A DNA stretch of 28,985 nt from Bigelowiella natans CCMP2755 (Eukaryota; Cercozoa; Chlorarachniophyceae). Location: assembly GCA_000320545.1 (NCBI GenBank), contig ADNK01000001.1, positions 1-28,985 on the forward strand, written 5' to 3'. The notes beneath the pieces were generated by a model, which saw nothing but the letters and a program-made list of their open reading frames with translations, did not search any database and was not told the origin of the DNA. A program made the translations under genes and the position numbers. This document shows, one piece after another, positions 1 to 11,765 of this stretch. Positions within the stretch are counted from its first letter, which is position 1; each line of letters opens with the position of its first letter.

Positions 1-64
1 CCTAACCCTGACCCTAACCCTAACCCTAACCCTAACCCTAACCCTAACCCTAACCCTAACCCTA
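1..64. repeat. Telomere repeat tract, (CCCTAA)n
   Basis: The window opens with about ten copies of CCCTAA, one of them the variant CCCTGA. This is the C-rich strand of a TTAGGG telomere read inward, so base 1 is at or next to a chromosome end. The tract is short, as expected when an assembly stops inside a telomere. Confidence 0.95.
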
Positions 65-430
65 CCGCGATTTTGACCCTGATCCTGACCCTTGTCGCGG
101 TGATCACTTTGGCCGTGATTTCAACCCTGATCCTGACCCTTGTTGCAGCCCTGACTTGTTCTGCTCGTTTCACCCCTGGTCCCAATGCTGATCACGGTGC
201 TGATCCCAACCCTCACCCCAAGCCTGGTCCAAACTCCTCACCAAGAACCGTGACTCTGACCCTCATTCCAGCCCTGACCCAAAACCCTCACCACTTTCCA
301 TGACTTTGGCCCTCACTTTTGCCCTGAAATGAACCCTGGTCAATTTTTGGGACCAGTTTTCCTCACTTTGGCCCTCACTTCGATCGTCACTTTGGTCGTG
401 ACTTTGGTCGTGGCCCAGGGGAAAACCCCA
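65..430. repeat. Degenerate telomere-like subtelomeric repeat
   Basis: Past the clean telomere the sequence keeps recurring CCCTGACCC, CCCTGATCC and TTTGGCCCTCAC words at near-telomeric spacing. This looks like old, mutated telomere DNA. A small CCCTGA cluster recurs near 790-815. The short open frames here are low-complexity by-products and I do not call genes. Confidence 0.7.
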
Positions 431-2299
431 ACCCTGCAGAAACACAAAAACTCATCACGCTGAAAAGTGTGCACGTGATCCGCGCTCGCGACATCGTTGC
501 AGTTGAGTGCGTCCTTTTTGGCACGCATGCAGTGGAATGCAGAAAAAAGAGTTGTGCAAAATTTCCATGTGGAACCCGCGGACCTGCCATGCGCGCAGTT
601 TGCCCTGTGGTTGCCCAGAGCCCAAATGTGCACACACAGGGTTGTGATGGGATGCAAGAGTTGGAGGCTGTCACAAATTGAATCTGGTGTTCAACGCTGT
701 CTGCTTGCACGCAATGTTTCGCATCGTGTGTTTTGCCGTTGAGCTTCGATTGGAAATTTTCATGGAGCTTCGACCCGCACCGTCACGCTTCCCTGACCCT
801 GACCCTGACTCTCGGCGCGCTCAAGTTGCATCTGTTTGTCTCTCATGCACGAGACGAATGTGATGAAATGTTCAAATTTTTTCAATGGTCATCCTGATGT
901 TGTCACAGCTCCGTCAAACCCGGCAACGACGGGGTTGTGAACAGTGCAGCGCTTTGAAGCAGCAGGCAGTTGCAGTTGGTCAAAGAAAAGTCATCAGAAC
1001 TTGTCCGATGGCCAAACCTCAAAAAGTGACTGAAACATTGACCCAAATGTCCATTCACAAGGCCTCAGTGAGCGCGCAAAGTGTGAAAATTCACACCCGT
1101 TGTGCAAAGGGTGCACGCTGCGCGTTTGTTCTTTGCCGCATTTTGAATGCTTTTGCGCGTGTGTTTGCCCAAGTGTGACATGCACGAAAAATTTCAAAGA
1201 AATGCAAGCAAATCCAATGTCCATTGCATCACACAACGCGCTTGGTCGCGCGCAAAAGCTTCCAAATGCATGTTCTGGCGATTCGTCACAGGTTTGACGG
1301 AGCTGTGGTCAGCTGTGCAATGCAGCGGATGCACATGCATGCATGTGCACACACGCACACGTGCTGGCATGACGAATTGTTTTTGTGCATTTTTTCCGGA
1401 GGTCGGCAAACACAGGATGTGTGTTGTTTGTTGAATCATCATCTGTTTTGCCTGTTGCTGAATCGTTGGCAGTTGCTTGGATTGCATGAAAACAATGTGG
1501 TGACACGATTGTGTCACTTGAGACGGATTTTGTGAATTGCATCGAACTTGATCAATGACTTTCCACACGCATTTGCAATGCCGCGCTTGTGTGCATGTCA
1601 GAAGATTTGTCACAATGCAAAATCAAATGCTTTGCAGTGTTGCAGCTACTAGATGTGAAAAATGAAATGCCCCACATGCATGCATGTGTGCGCACGGCAC
1701 GATGCATGCCATGCATGATCATGCACACGTCGTGTGAGGGACGTGGAGCGTGTCAATGAAGTGAGCTTGGTGACACAGTGCATGGCAATGAAACTGTCAA
1801 GGATCAATCAGATGAGGATTTGGTTGTTTGGATGCTTTGTGGTTCGTGATGAAGAACCCCAGAAAATCTCCGGTTTGTTTTTTCATCAGTCATATGATCA
1901 GCTCATGATTCGAGCAGCTTCGCCGCAATGTGCCACGTGTGCGTCAAGTGTGCAAACCTGATTGCAAACAAAGTCACTTGATGGAACTCTTTCATGTCAA
2001 TGTTGGTCAAGTTGATTTTGACTCGACCTAAGTTGCCCTTTTTTAGATGCTGCATGACCAACTGGCAAGATCGAAGGAAAGGCACACGGTTGCCTGTAGT
2101 TGTTGTAGTGATGTGTATGCATTGATGTGGATGGCAATGTTAACAATAGGAAGTGTGGTGTGATGATGCGATGGCATTTTGATGCACTAGATTTCACAAA
2201 AACAGCAAAAAATTCTTCATGATTCCAAATAGGTGTGACATCCCAAACCACCCAGTGGAGAACAGCAAAAATCCATATCACAAATTACTTATTTTCACC
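430..2299. other. Gene-poor subtelomere; proximal end is the 3' flank of the GILT-like gene
   Basis: No convincing coding region. The stretch is rich in GCATGC, TGTGCA, CGCGC and CACACG words and almost free of the triplet repeats that fill the rest of the window. The open frames overlap on both strands and show no motif or splice-phase logic. The right end, roughly 1900-2299, must hold the 3'UTR of the minus-strand GILT-like gene. I searched it by eye for a SECIS hairpin; an ATGA lies at 2217-2220 on the minus strand, but I could not draw a standard SECIS around it. Confidence 0.5.
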
Positions 2300-3553
2300 T
2301 CATCCATGCAGGTGAGAACAAACATTTTTGGGGAGAATCTTTTTTAACTCATGAGTTGTTGATACCGTAGATCCACCGGCACAAAGAGCCTTTTCGAGAG
2401 CAACATAGTTCGGACTGACGTCATCACTGTTGACGAATGTGTGAGGGATAGTTGTACTTCTGCAAAATTACACACCATTTGTTGTCTGTTAACAAGGTCT
2501 ACATCAACAAGCAAGTGATAAGCATGGCAACGATGAAAGGAATACTTGCGATGAAGAAGACATTGATATTCATCATACACACTTCAGTCAGGGCTTTTGT
2601 GAATGTTGACAAAAAAGCTCGGTTCCCAAATTAAAGGTGTATATTGTGGAAAAAAGGAAGTAAAGAGAATGTAGGTGGATGGCAAAAGATATTTCACAAT
2701 ATTGCAATTATAATAAAATAATCATGCAACCCTGGGAACTTCTCAGTAAACTTGTCGGCAGCAGCTTTAAGAAGAGAAATACCATCGTCCCCATTGAAAC
2801 ATGTCTTCAGAGCATCGTAGTCAACACCGCTAAAAAATTATAATCATTATTTCCATAAATTTTTGTTCTTTTAGTTTGCGTTTCTAAGTTATTTTTTAAT
2901 TTATGTAACACGAACGGATTGTCCATGCTTTTTCTCGAACATGACTGTCTCATGGTGTGTTTCGATGTCATTGTTGATGCAACTAGCATTTTTTATGATG
3001 GAAATGTTAATCGTGCTGGAAATCCCCTAGTTGGATCATTCCATGTTACTTTGACTGAGACGATGTATAAAAATGAAAAAAGAAGTACCTCTTAGCAGTT
3101 GCACAACCCTTTGCTGCTAAAAGTGGATCAAATGACTTGGACTCATCCATACAGACGAGGAAATCTACCTGCAGTTGGTATCATCACCACACTTACGATG
3201 TTAATCGCACATTTGATGATCATAGATGTCATATCATCATCATCATCATCGTGGCAGTCATCATCGTCAGCAACATCATGCTGCATGATGGGTCATGATT
3301 TTTATACACCTTTGCTTCAATTTCAACTTGGTCAAACGCACACAATGTTGCCTTTTCCCAATTACACCCAGCTTCGTCAACGCAGTTATGGTTGAGACTG
3401 CGAACGGCAGGGGTTATGTCCCAAGTAATCTTGGTGTCCTTCTTGAAAGCTGGTGGGTTAGTAACAGATTGACAGACACACACATGTACACATCACTACC
3501 CAAGCGGAACATGACACAATCAAACCACCCCAAAAGATGGAAGTTACTTGTTC

Positions 3554-3592
<39 letters not shown>

Positions 3593-3789
3593 CGAAACCC
3601 AAGATGCTGATAATCTAACAAACCTCCAAACAGCTTCGAGAAGTCACCAGTTCCAAACATCTTACATCCAGGTCATTGAGACCCAAAGAAATACGTAAAA
3701 CCAATGGTATCATTCACACTGGAAGAAGACGTAGAGGGGTCAGCGGACACAGCAGCTAGGGGCAAGAGATACAGGAGGGACAACATCAT
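2300..3789 (-). CDS. GILT-family thiol reductase with a probable selenocysteine (UxxC active site)
   Basis: Five exons in matching phase: 3789-3624, 3449-3310, 3168-3089, 2829-2731 and 2459-2300, giving 645 nt or 214 residues. It starts MMLSLLYLLPLAAVSA, a clear signal peptide, so the product enters the secretory or lysosomal route. Residues 31-45 read FTYFFGSQ-[TGA]-PGCKMF. The GILT family has CxxC here, and the TGA (3675-3673) replaces the first Cys, so selenocysteine is the natural reading. Other family features follow: CNWEKATLCA (two Cys seven residues apart), VDFLVCMDESKSF, GVDYDALKTCFNGDDG, then IPHTFVNSDD and ALCAGGS near the C-terminus. GILT enzymes reduce disulfides at acidic pH in lysosomes. 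Introns hold CA and TCA repeats. The stop at 2302-2300 is itself a TGA, followed five codons later by TAA. Family call is strong; Sec is inferred because no SECIS was recognised. Confidence 0.85.
3556..3592. repeat. (CA)n microsatellite in GILT-like intron 1
   Basis: Uninterrupted CA dinucleotide run lying entirely inside the intron between the active-site exon and the next exon. Confidence 0.9.
3673..3675 (-). other. In-frame TGA, candidate selenocysteine codon
   Basis: Codon 39 of the GILT-like gene. The frame is open from the signal peptide through this TGA into PGCKMF, and the next splice junction keeps that frame. Removing the TGA by splicing would need an implausible 34-nt intron and would delete the active site. 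Confidence 0.75.
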
Positions 3790-5198
3790 CAACGCAATCA
3801 ATCGATAAATGATGTTGCGTGCCCAGGTACCCAGAGAAGTACGAGTACCCCAAGAGGGATGTGTGTGTACATGTATGAACAGGTAACTGATGCCGTTACC
3901 AGATGATAACAGCTTCTCCTACACTGAAAAAACGGCAACTTCTGGACTTGTACCGACATCTATCTGTGCTTTTTTTGCCGAATAACAATCACGAAAACCG
4001 GAACAAACCCACTAGTTGTGTTGTCGCTAGAAGAAAACGCCTTGCCATTGGGATCTATACACTGATGTCATCAGATCTCATTGTGGACGACCCGCTAGTT
4101 TGCTACAGGCCTGTAGTCAGTCCTCACTGAAGCCAGTTCGAGGCACTGCATTTCGCACATTGCAAGTGTCCTGTCACACTTTGGAAATGTAGATTTTCAT
4201 CATTGTTCATTGTTCAACGTTTTGGAAATGCAGTTTGTCATCATTGTTCACTGTTCCTCAATCTTCACTTGGATGCTCTTGTTCAGCACGTTCATTCGGT
4301 TCATTGTTCATTGGAGATTCATTGTTCATTGTGCGACTGATGCTCCTTTCAAACTTCAGGCACTGCGTTTCGTGCTTTGCAAGTGTCACACACTTTCGGG
4401 CAGTTTCGTTTCTTTTCCATCCTTTTTTCTTTTCTTCATTGAATGGATGGGACGTGGATGTGTCAGCACGTCTGATCAAACTTTCGATTCAAGCTCTTGA
4501 ACCACTTCGTTCACTCACTCACTCAAGTGTTGCAGTGAGCGTGTCCCATGCTAGCGCAAGGCATCTGCTTGCTCTGCTAGTCTGGTGCTTGCATCGCGTG
4601 GTCCAACAAACAACAACATGCTGCATCATCGACCATCAGGCGGACCGATCGATCCGCCGTGCTTGCGTGTGGGGCTCACTCGCGGTTGCTATGGCCCACC
4701 ATGCGCGCAGTTGTTGCATTCGAATGTCGCGCCAAGCACATCTTGTTTGTTTGCAGCAATCAACGCAAAGCGTTGCCTCTCTTGAACGTGCATGCACATG
4801 CGCACGCTAGCTAGCTAGCACGTGACGATGTCACATTTGATTGCAATTGCATTGCGATGTTGCGATCGCGGCAGCCAAATCGAGATGACCTCGCCTCACT
4901 ACTTGGCACATGTGCTGGCATGTGTGCACGTGTGTGCTGGAACAGACGCTCATACATGTCATTAGGCAGATCATCCGATGCCACAAATGTGCAACTCATT
5001 GATTCCATTGTCCTACGTGTGTAAAATATGGTCATGGCTTTGGGGAAGATAAGTCAACAACAAGTCGCCAACTGACCATGCCGCGACATCCGATGCACAT
5101 CATGACACACATGTGTATGTGCTTATTGTTCAGCTTCGCTGCTAATGGATCCTCTCACCAGTCAGTCCGAGTACGAGATTAGACGACGATCCAGGAAT
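3790..5198. other. Intergenic, with degenerate repeats
   Basis: No gene I can support. It contains the promoter side of the GILT-like gene and the 3' flank of the histidine phosphatase. At 4141-4184 and 4357-4398 there are two related copies of a block (GGCACTGC ... TTGCAAGTGTC ... CACTTT), with TTCATTGTTCATTG words between. From 4500 to 5100 the DNA is GC-richer with GCGCGC, GCTAGCTAGC and GCATGTG words, like the subtelomere. Open frames at 3903-4130 and 4235-4810 have no motif or splice support. Confidence 0.5.
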
Positions 5199-5296
5199 CT
5201 AGAATCTGAACTTGTCCCTTAATTCGGAGAGCTGGAGCCTGCATGAGATAGGAAGCAAATTAAAAGTTGACGATTATCACTCAATGATTGGGAGAT

Positions 5297-5340
<44 letters not shown>

Positions 5341-5760
5341 GATGATGGTTCACAGAATAAAGTCTCTTCATACGTCCTTGCCTCACAGTTTCTGAAATCA
5401 ATTCCTGTCATGGCATAGATCACTCCCCAATGAGCAACGACTGCTATGTGTTTCTCCGGCCTACTCGACAGAATCTCTCGAAATTTTTCAAGCCTTTCCA
5501 TGAATTCATGGTCAGGTTCTTCGTGGACGATCTAAGAAATTAGTATAACCAACCAGAAACTAGTCTTAGAATATAGTCCGAAGAGATCAAGGCATCATCG
5601 TCTTAATAATCAATGCCATCATCGATGGATGCATGGGAACAACAAACAATCACCTGCCATGATTCAGGAGGTATTCTGTGTTGATTAGGACCCTGCAGAA
5701 ATAAGTAAATACAAAATATCATCATCGTACGTCATCAATACACGAAGTAACGAGAGGAAA

Positions 5761-5791
<31 letters not shown>

Positions 5792-5988
5792 GCTACTACC
5801 ACCTGGTACCACCAAAAATCCGATAAATGGTCAAAATTAAAGCCGGTGAAAGTTCTTGCAAGTCTTGAAGGGTTAGATCCCACATCAGACGACAGCCTAT
5901 ATAGAGAGACGTACATAAATCATGGACTACGATGATGATGATGATAAATATGGATTGTTGTTGTGGATGATCATCGCAAAATCGTTGA

Positions 5989-6026
<38 letters not shown>

Positions 6027-6238
6027 CCATCATTATTCTAGTGTTTATTATCGCCTGTTTTACCATAGTTTCTCCCTTATATGCGGTATCACTAGTTTCG
6101 GTATTCTTTCAAAATCTTCATCATCTTCAAAGAATACGTAATGTGCTGATATATGAATTGGTGGAATACAAAAAGGAGAAGCGATTAGTACAAACTAGCC
6201 ATAATCATAGTCTTATCCTTTTATAATGTTGTTGCTTC

Positions 6239-6285
<47 letters not shown>

Positions 6286-7790
6286 ATCTTCCTCCTTCTC
6301 TTATGCACTACTACTAATACTACTACTACAAGTACCTGTCTGAAGAGTACGTGTCAATGGAGATATCATAATCAATTCAATCTCGTCCTAGGAAAAGGAA
6401 GAAGAAGAAACAGAAGAAGAAGAAACAGAAGAAGAAGAAGAAGAAGAAGAAGAAGAAGAAGAGATATCATGATAAATTCATGACTACCGTCAATAAACTA
6501 GAAGAAAAAAATATTGTAGGAGGTGTGGTGAGATCTCCTGCAATCACCAAAGACTGCAATTACTACCTTCATATTGCGGCGTTTGAATTCTGAATTTAAT
6601 CTCCTTGCTTGTGAAATTCCTTATTCCAACAAAACAAAGACAAAATAAAATTACTTCATATTAAAAATATAAGATGATAGAAAAGGGTCATGATCATATT
6701 TCCTATTTTTCCATAAACCAATTATTTGGCCATATGATGATCACAGTTGCGAAATTATGATTGAGATATTAGCACGTAGTGATTGGATGAGTGAGAAAAT
6801 CAAAGTAAGGATAGTTAGGTGATACCTGTTGCCGTTAAAACAGTATCATAATACCTATTGTGCGACGGTGGAAGAAGAATAGGAGAATATGATGTCACCC
6901 AGGAGCAGTGATTTTGTCGTATGTTGTAGAGATGATATGTTTATCACGATGGGGGAGGGATATGAATAGAATGCAATTGATGAATGAATCATATACCCTG
7001 GATCTCTGAACCTAGTTGATATTGCAGCAATTCATGGTATTGTTATAATTAGTATGTGGGTGGTTGCGCTTGATCATATAAAATGATATGCATGATAAAT
7101 AAAAAGAAGAAGAAGGCAACAATTGAGCAGATAGGAAGATGCCGTTAACACTTTGGACTAAAGTCAGTCAAATGGATAGTAGAACGAGAGAACATCGATA
7201 TTAGGGGAAGGAGGCAATCATGGTTGACGACAAACGAATAAATACTGCAACGAGAGAGTGTCGATGTTTGGAATAGGAGGGAGGGAGGGAGGAGGAGGAG
7301 GAAGAGAGAAGAGGACAATCATGAAAAAAGATGAATCATTACTAACCCAGACGACCGATAGGGGTTCTTGGTAAGAAACTCATTCATCTATTACAAATTT
7401 GATGTGATGCCAGAAGATCTCATTCACTTGTTGTAAAATCGGTGAGTATAAATGCTGTTTGTATGATTTTCGTAATATAATCCAAATCCATGATGAATGT
7501 GAAGATATACACTATCTGATTATAATGTTGACACTGGATTTTAGATTGGAGGCTACTATTTGCGTATATTAAAATGTCTGTTGTAACGAGCTGAATATTT
7601 AGTAATGACGACAACCATAACCTCTGTCTGTCCATGTCGGATAAATGTAACAAACTTATTTCCTGTGCGAAGTAGGCTCTCCCCTTTAGATTCTCCCTTC
7701 CTGCTTTGAGTGGTGGTAGTGGCAGTAGTTGCACATGCAGCGGTGTCTCTCTCTTTTCCTTGTTGCGTAGTTGTATAAGAAGTAGTAGTC
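5199..7790 (-). CDS. Histidine phosphatase superfamily protein (phosphoglycerate-mutase-like)
   Basis: Twelve short exons joined in phase: 7790-7735, 7654-7622, 7533-7511, 7011-6997, 6854-6826, 6619-6567, 6387-6336, 6145-6064, 5896-5803, 5692-5654, 5531-5374 and 5238-5199 (TAG stop). The roughly 224 residues contain every hallmark in order: FVTFIRHGQTE (phospho-histidine), YYDTVLTATGISQARRL, IMISPLTRTLQTA (second catalytic Arg), PHIREKL (acidic residue), then a second catalytic His in HIAVVAHWGVIYAMTG, ending NCEARTLQLSEL. These enzymes move or remove phosphate through a phospho-His; the substrate cannot be read from sequence. Introns carry CTA, TCA, CT and GAA repeats. The 5' end is open: the first listed exon starts in phase, and an upstream exon with a hydrophobic segment (frame from 8129) is possible. 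Family call very likely; exon 1 tentative. Confidence 0.85.
6241..6282. repeat. (CT)n microsatellite in histidine phosphatase intron
   Basis: Long CT run inside the intron between the SPLTRTLQT exon and the next. Neighbouring introns of the same gene hold TAG (5298-5328), ACT (5761-5790), TCA (5991-6023) and GAA-rich (6395-6460) tracts. Confidence 0.9.
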
Positions 7791-8519
7791 CTGCTGCGTG
7801 AAAGATGTATAAATATCAGTTTTCATCACATGGTATGTATTCATTAATTGTGCGGCATACAAACTTGATTTACCTATCTCCTACCTGCTGTGAGTCATCC
7901 GTTTACTGCAACCGATTGATACAGATGGTGAAGGAAAGTTTAGAGGAAGAGAACAAGGGGAACGTACTATTCCAGTGGAGATATAATTAAAAAATAGACG
8001 ACGCATTGACGTTCTTTGTTCTGGTGCATATTGTCGGAGACAGGCAGCCAAGCCCACTGAGAGGACAAGTAGCACCGATACACTCCAACATCTGCTGCGA
8101 TTCCAACCCACCACCTTGATCAGCTTCATGTGTGCCTTCTTGCGACTACTGTCGACTATTGTTTTTCAGATATTGATTGGTTTTTTAAGCTGCTTCTCTA
8201 GTTCCCTGCTTCTGCTGCTGCTGTCTCTGAAAGCAGTCACCCCCTGGCAGCTGGCACACCCGTGCTCAGAACACCATCATGTGTGAGAGATGGATGATGC
8301 CGTTTAGTAGTCTTTGAACCAGATAAGGATAGACGCAAGTAGAAAATAGTCTTCATTATTTCGAAGTTTTGTTGTAAATTGAAAGCGACATGCATTGTTT
8401 GGGAACGACATATAAATCGTGAGACATCTTGCCAAAATTGGGCCTTCTTGGTTCACCCGTTCTCTCTCTCTCTCTCTCTCCCTACATCCGGAAAATATGA
8501 TCAGTGCACGGAGCCCTCG
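7791..8519. promoter_or_regulatory. Probable divergent promoter region between two genes
   Basis: The histidine phosphatase is transcribed leftward and the giant membrane-protein gene rightward from this gap, so it probably holds both promoters, plus a possible unplaced first exon of the phosphatase on the minus strand (hydrophobic frame around 7881-8129). A CT run lies at about 8460-8480. I cannot point to a specific promoter element. Confidence 0.35.
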
Positions 8520-10348
8520 ATGACCACGGCTACAGAAAAGGAGGAAGCTACTATGACACAGACAGGAATCAAGAAGGAAAACAAAAGTAAATTGTTCAAG
8601 ACGCATCCATTTCCCTTTATCACAATTCCATTCAATCTGCCGCAGATGACGGAGACGACGATTTTACCATTGACGGCCTTGCCCGGACTGAGACGACTAC
8701 GACGACGACCACGACTACAACGACGATGTTTGAATGGAGGCTGCGTTGTTGCTGTCGCTATCTATCTAACAACTCTTGTTAGCATCACCCTGTTGTTGCA
8801 GCTGCTACACGAGGAGGGCCTTAGTACTCTCATATTCCAATGGAAGCAAGGAGGTGCATTGCTGGCTGATGAAGCACTCACATTCGATATCGCGTATAAT
8901 AAGATATTGCTATATCGATGTTACTCACTCAGAATCGCCATCGTTCATTCACCATTTTGTTTGACGAACAATATTTATTTATGTACCACTACTATGTGTC
9001 GTAGTAATATCATCATCATCATCGTCGTCGTCGTCATCATTATCTACAGCCATTATATTAGGACGGTCACCGTTGCTTCAACAACTCGCTCTACAAGAGG
9101 GTGTAGGCAACCATCAAAAGTACACACAAAGCAAAGCCGATGTCAACGATGACTCCATCGATTTATTCCTAAATCCGTACGCAAAGTGCAGGTACTATCA
9201 ATGATTGCTCAGAGATGCATTACGTTGATATATAAACTCCTCCTCTATGTGATTGGACTTAAAAATAATAATATCAGGAATAAAGAAGAGTTTGACCGTG
9301 TCAGTCGGTTGAGAATCTACTCGTCACTTGCTAAGTATGAAGTATGATGATGATGATGATGATGATGACGATGATAATAATAACAATAATGCTTGCAGAA
9401 TTATACTGGATGGCGAGGGTGAAGCATTTAAGGACCCCGTAATAGTAGTAGTAGTGATAGTAGTCGTAATAGTAGTAGTTACAGTAGTAGTTATAGTAGT
9501 GAAATATTGGAAATAGGCATTGCTGTTATTGTTGCTGGAGGAACACAAATATATTGTTTGGTGATGGATAAATCGTGTATTTGGTATCGTTGTTGCTGCT
9601 CATCTAAATAAAATCCATTAATCATGATGTTGTTATCTATCGTCCCATCAGAAGCGCTACCTGAAAGACTTGCCCTTTGAGCCGAACCTCAAAGATGCAA
9701 ACAGGTTCTCCGTATATCTTGCAAGAAAGAAGGTCCTAGTAGCCACCCATACACTATAATGCTCTGTGTCATTAATGATTGATATGGAATGTTTAATGAT
9801 GCTTCTAGATGCAAGGCATGATGGCAGTCGTTATCAACGGAACGGTGTGTCTTTCTTCTTCTTCTTCTTCTTCTTCTTCTTCTTCTTCTTCCTTCTCTTC
9901 TTCTTCCTTCTCTTCTTCCAATAATAATGCGTTACTTTGTTGTGTATTTCTACTTCAATTTTCGCTGTTTCTTTTGGCTCTAGCACATTCAAGAGATAAT
10001 TGTAGGAGTAGCAATACTAAGACGTGAGATCATCGCTCATCATTTAATGAAAGAATTGCTCAAAAAGACCGTCGTAGTAACCCTGTGCTTAAATTAATAA
10101 TGGGCTTTAGGAAATATTCTCACCGTCGCACAATAAAATACGTTCCTTTTTGAAGAAGCAGCACCAGCAGGAGCATCATCATCATCAAAAACAAAAAGAA
10201 TACTATGAGGAACAATCCCTCCCTCAGGGAGGAGGAGGAGGAGGAGGAGGAGGAAGAAAGGATGATGCGAAGGAGAGAGGGATTATTGCAGGTCATCTTA
10301 TGTTTCTCCTCCTCCTCCTTTTTTCTCTCCATCATCATCCTCACCACT

Positions 10349-10381
<33 letters not shown>

Positions 10382-10735
10382 GTTTTCCCCACCACTCTCT
10401 CACGAATGACATTCGACTAGGTATTGAAGGGGTTGATGGTTTATACCTAAGAACAAGTAACATCTTCGCCAAAAGGACGGTTTATATTTGCGCCAAAAAG
10501 CCAAAGTTTGTGTGTGTGTATATGTGATTGATTGTTATACTGCTGATGGTTTAAACAATAGATGATGATAAGTATGACACATCATCGCCACAACTTGTTA
10601 TTTCACAAGATATAATTGTTATCATATCAACCAAATTATTACTTTTCCGTTCGATCATTCATATTTATACAAATTATTACTTTTCTTTCGATCATTCATA
10701 TTCATACAACAATGGTCTTATAATATAGCAGGACG

Positions 10736-10771
<36 letters not shown>

Positions 10772-10898
10772 ATATTGTTAATGTATGATATGTGAAATCT
10801 CCTATATGCTTTTTATTCAGTCGCAAGTTAATGTTTCACCCAAAGCTGGGAGGGTGGTGTGTTATAGATAACTTAAGCAAGCCCACTGAGGTAGTATG

Positions 10899-10938
<40 letters not shown>

Positions 10939-11733
10939 TAAACAACGCTAATGATGATGATGATGATGACAATGACAGAGATCATTCACAGCGAATTAAG
11001 TTGATTTTGACTCGTAACTACTTTTTGTTGGTATCTATATGTTATTTTTTTGTTATGGTGATGTGTGCAGAAATTGAGGGCAATCGCTGCTTGTAAGGCC
11101 AATCATGCTTCTGAAATAAACGTGGCCTTTTGCCTTGTAACGACGACAAAACGGAGAACAGCAGTAGCAGCAGCAGCAGCAGCAGCAGAAAAAATGTGTG
11201 ATGGTGATGATGAGATCGATCAGCACCGAGACGATGATGACGATGATGACGATGATGACGATGATGACGACCCTAATGATAAGGAGAAGATCATCGTTGA
11301 GGTATTTTTGAGCTTTAACTTGACAAATAATCTCTGTTTTTTCATGTTTGTATAATTTATAAATAAGATTTGGATAAAGAAGAGCAACAAATTTGTTATT
11401 GTTTCTCCTACTACTAATTAGTGCCAAGATTCAAGAGTATATTGTGCGGTCAATGAAGCATCACCGTTTGGAATGGAAGAGAAAAGTAGAAAAAAAGAGA
11501 GAAATAACTCAAAAAAGGGCGTGAAGCTACACATACAACAAAGCAGTTGTTTCCGAAGCATTTCTTATTTTATTCAAATATATGCTAAAATATTTTTGCT
11601 ACAGGATCATCATCTGCTGCGACAAATGCAACTACTACAACTACTACTGCTTCCTCTTCTCACATTAACTACTATCATCCGTGCGACTTACTTGTAACAG
11701 GTTGGTAGTGAGTGTTAGTGTTAGTGCTAGTGC

Positions 11734-11765
<32 letters not shown>

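Noticed and set aside
2895-2988. Possible extra GILT exon (SCINNDIETHHETVMF)
   Set aside because: It enters in the right phase but has no donor that restores the phase for the next exon. The GILT family has no insertion here, and exon 3168-3089 joins 2829-2731 perfectly without it.
3673-3675. TGA reassigned to Trp genome-wide
   Set aside because: TGG is used for all Trp codons in the reconstructed genes, the 3.9-kb giant frame contains no TGA, and Trp at the attacking Cys of a thiol reductase makes no sense.
4235-4810. 191-residue plus-strand open frame
   Set aside because: It lies in repetitive subtelomere-like DNA with overlapping open frames on other strands, Ser-rich composition from TTC words, and no recognisable domain or splice logic.
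8379-9152. 257-residue plus-strand open frame as a single-exon gene
   Set aside because: It spans CT and ATC arrays. A phase-1 donor at 8854 joins to 9062 in another frame that leads into twelve or more further consistent exons, so only 8520-8853 is kept as exon 1.
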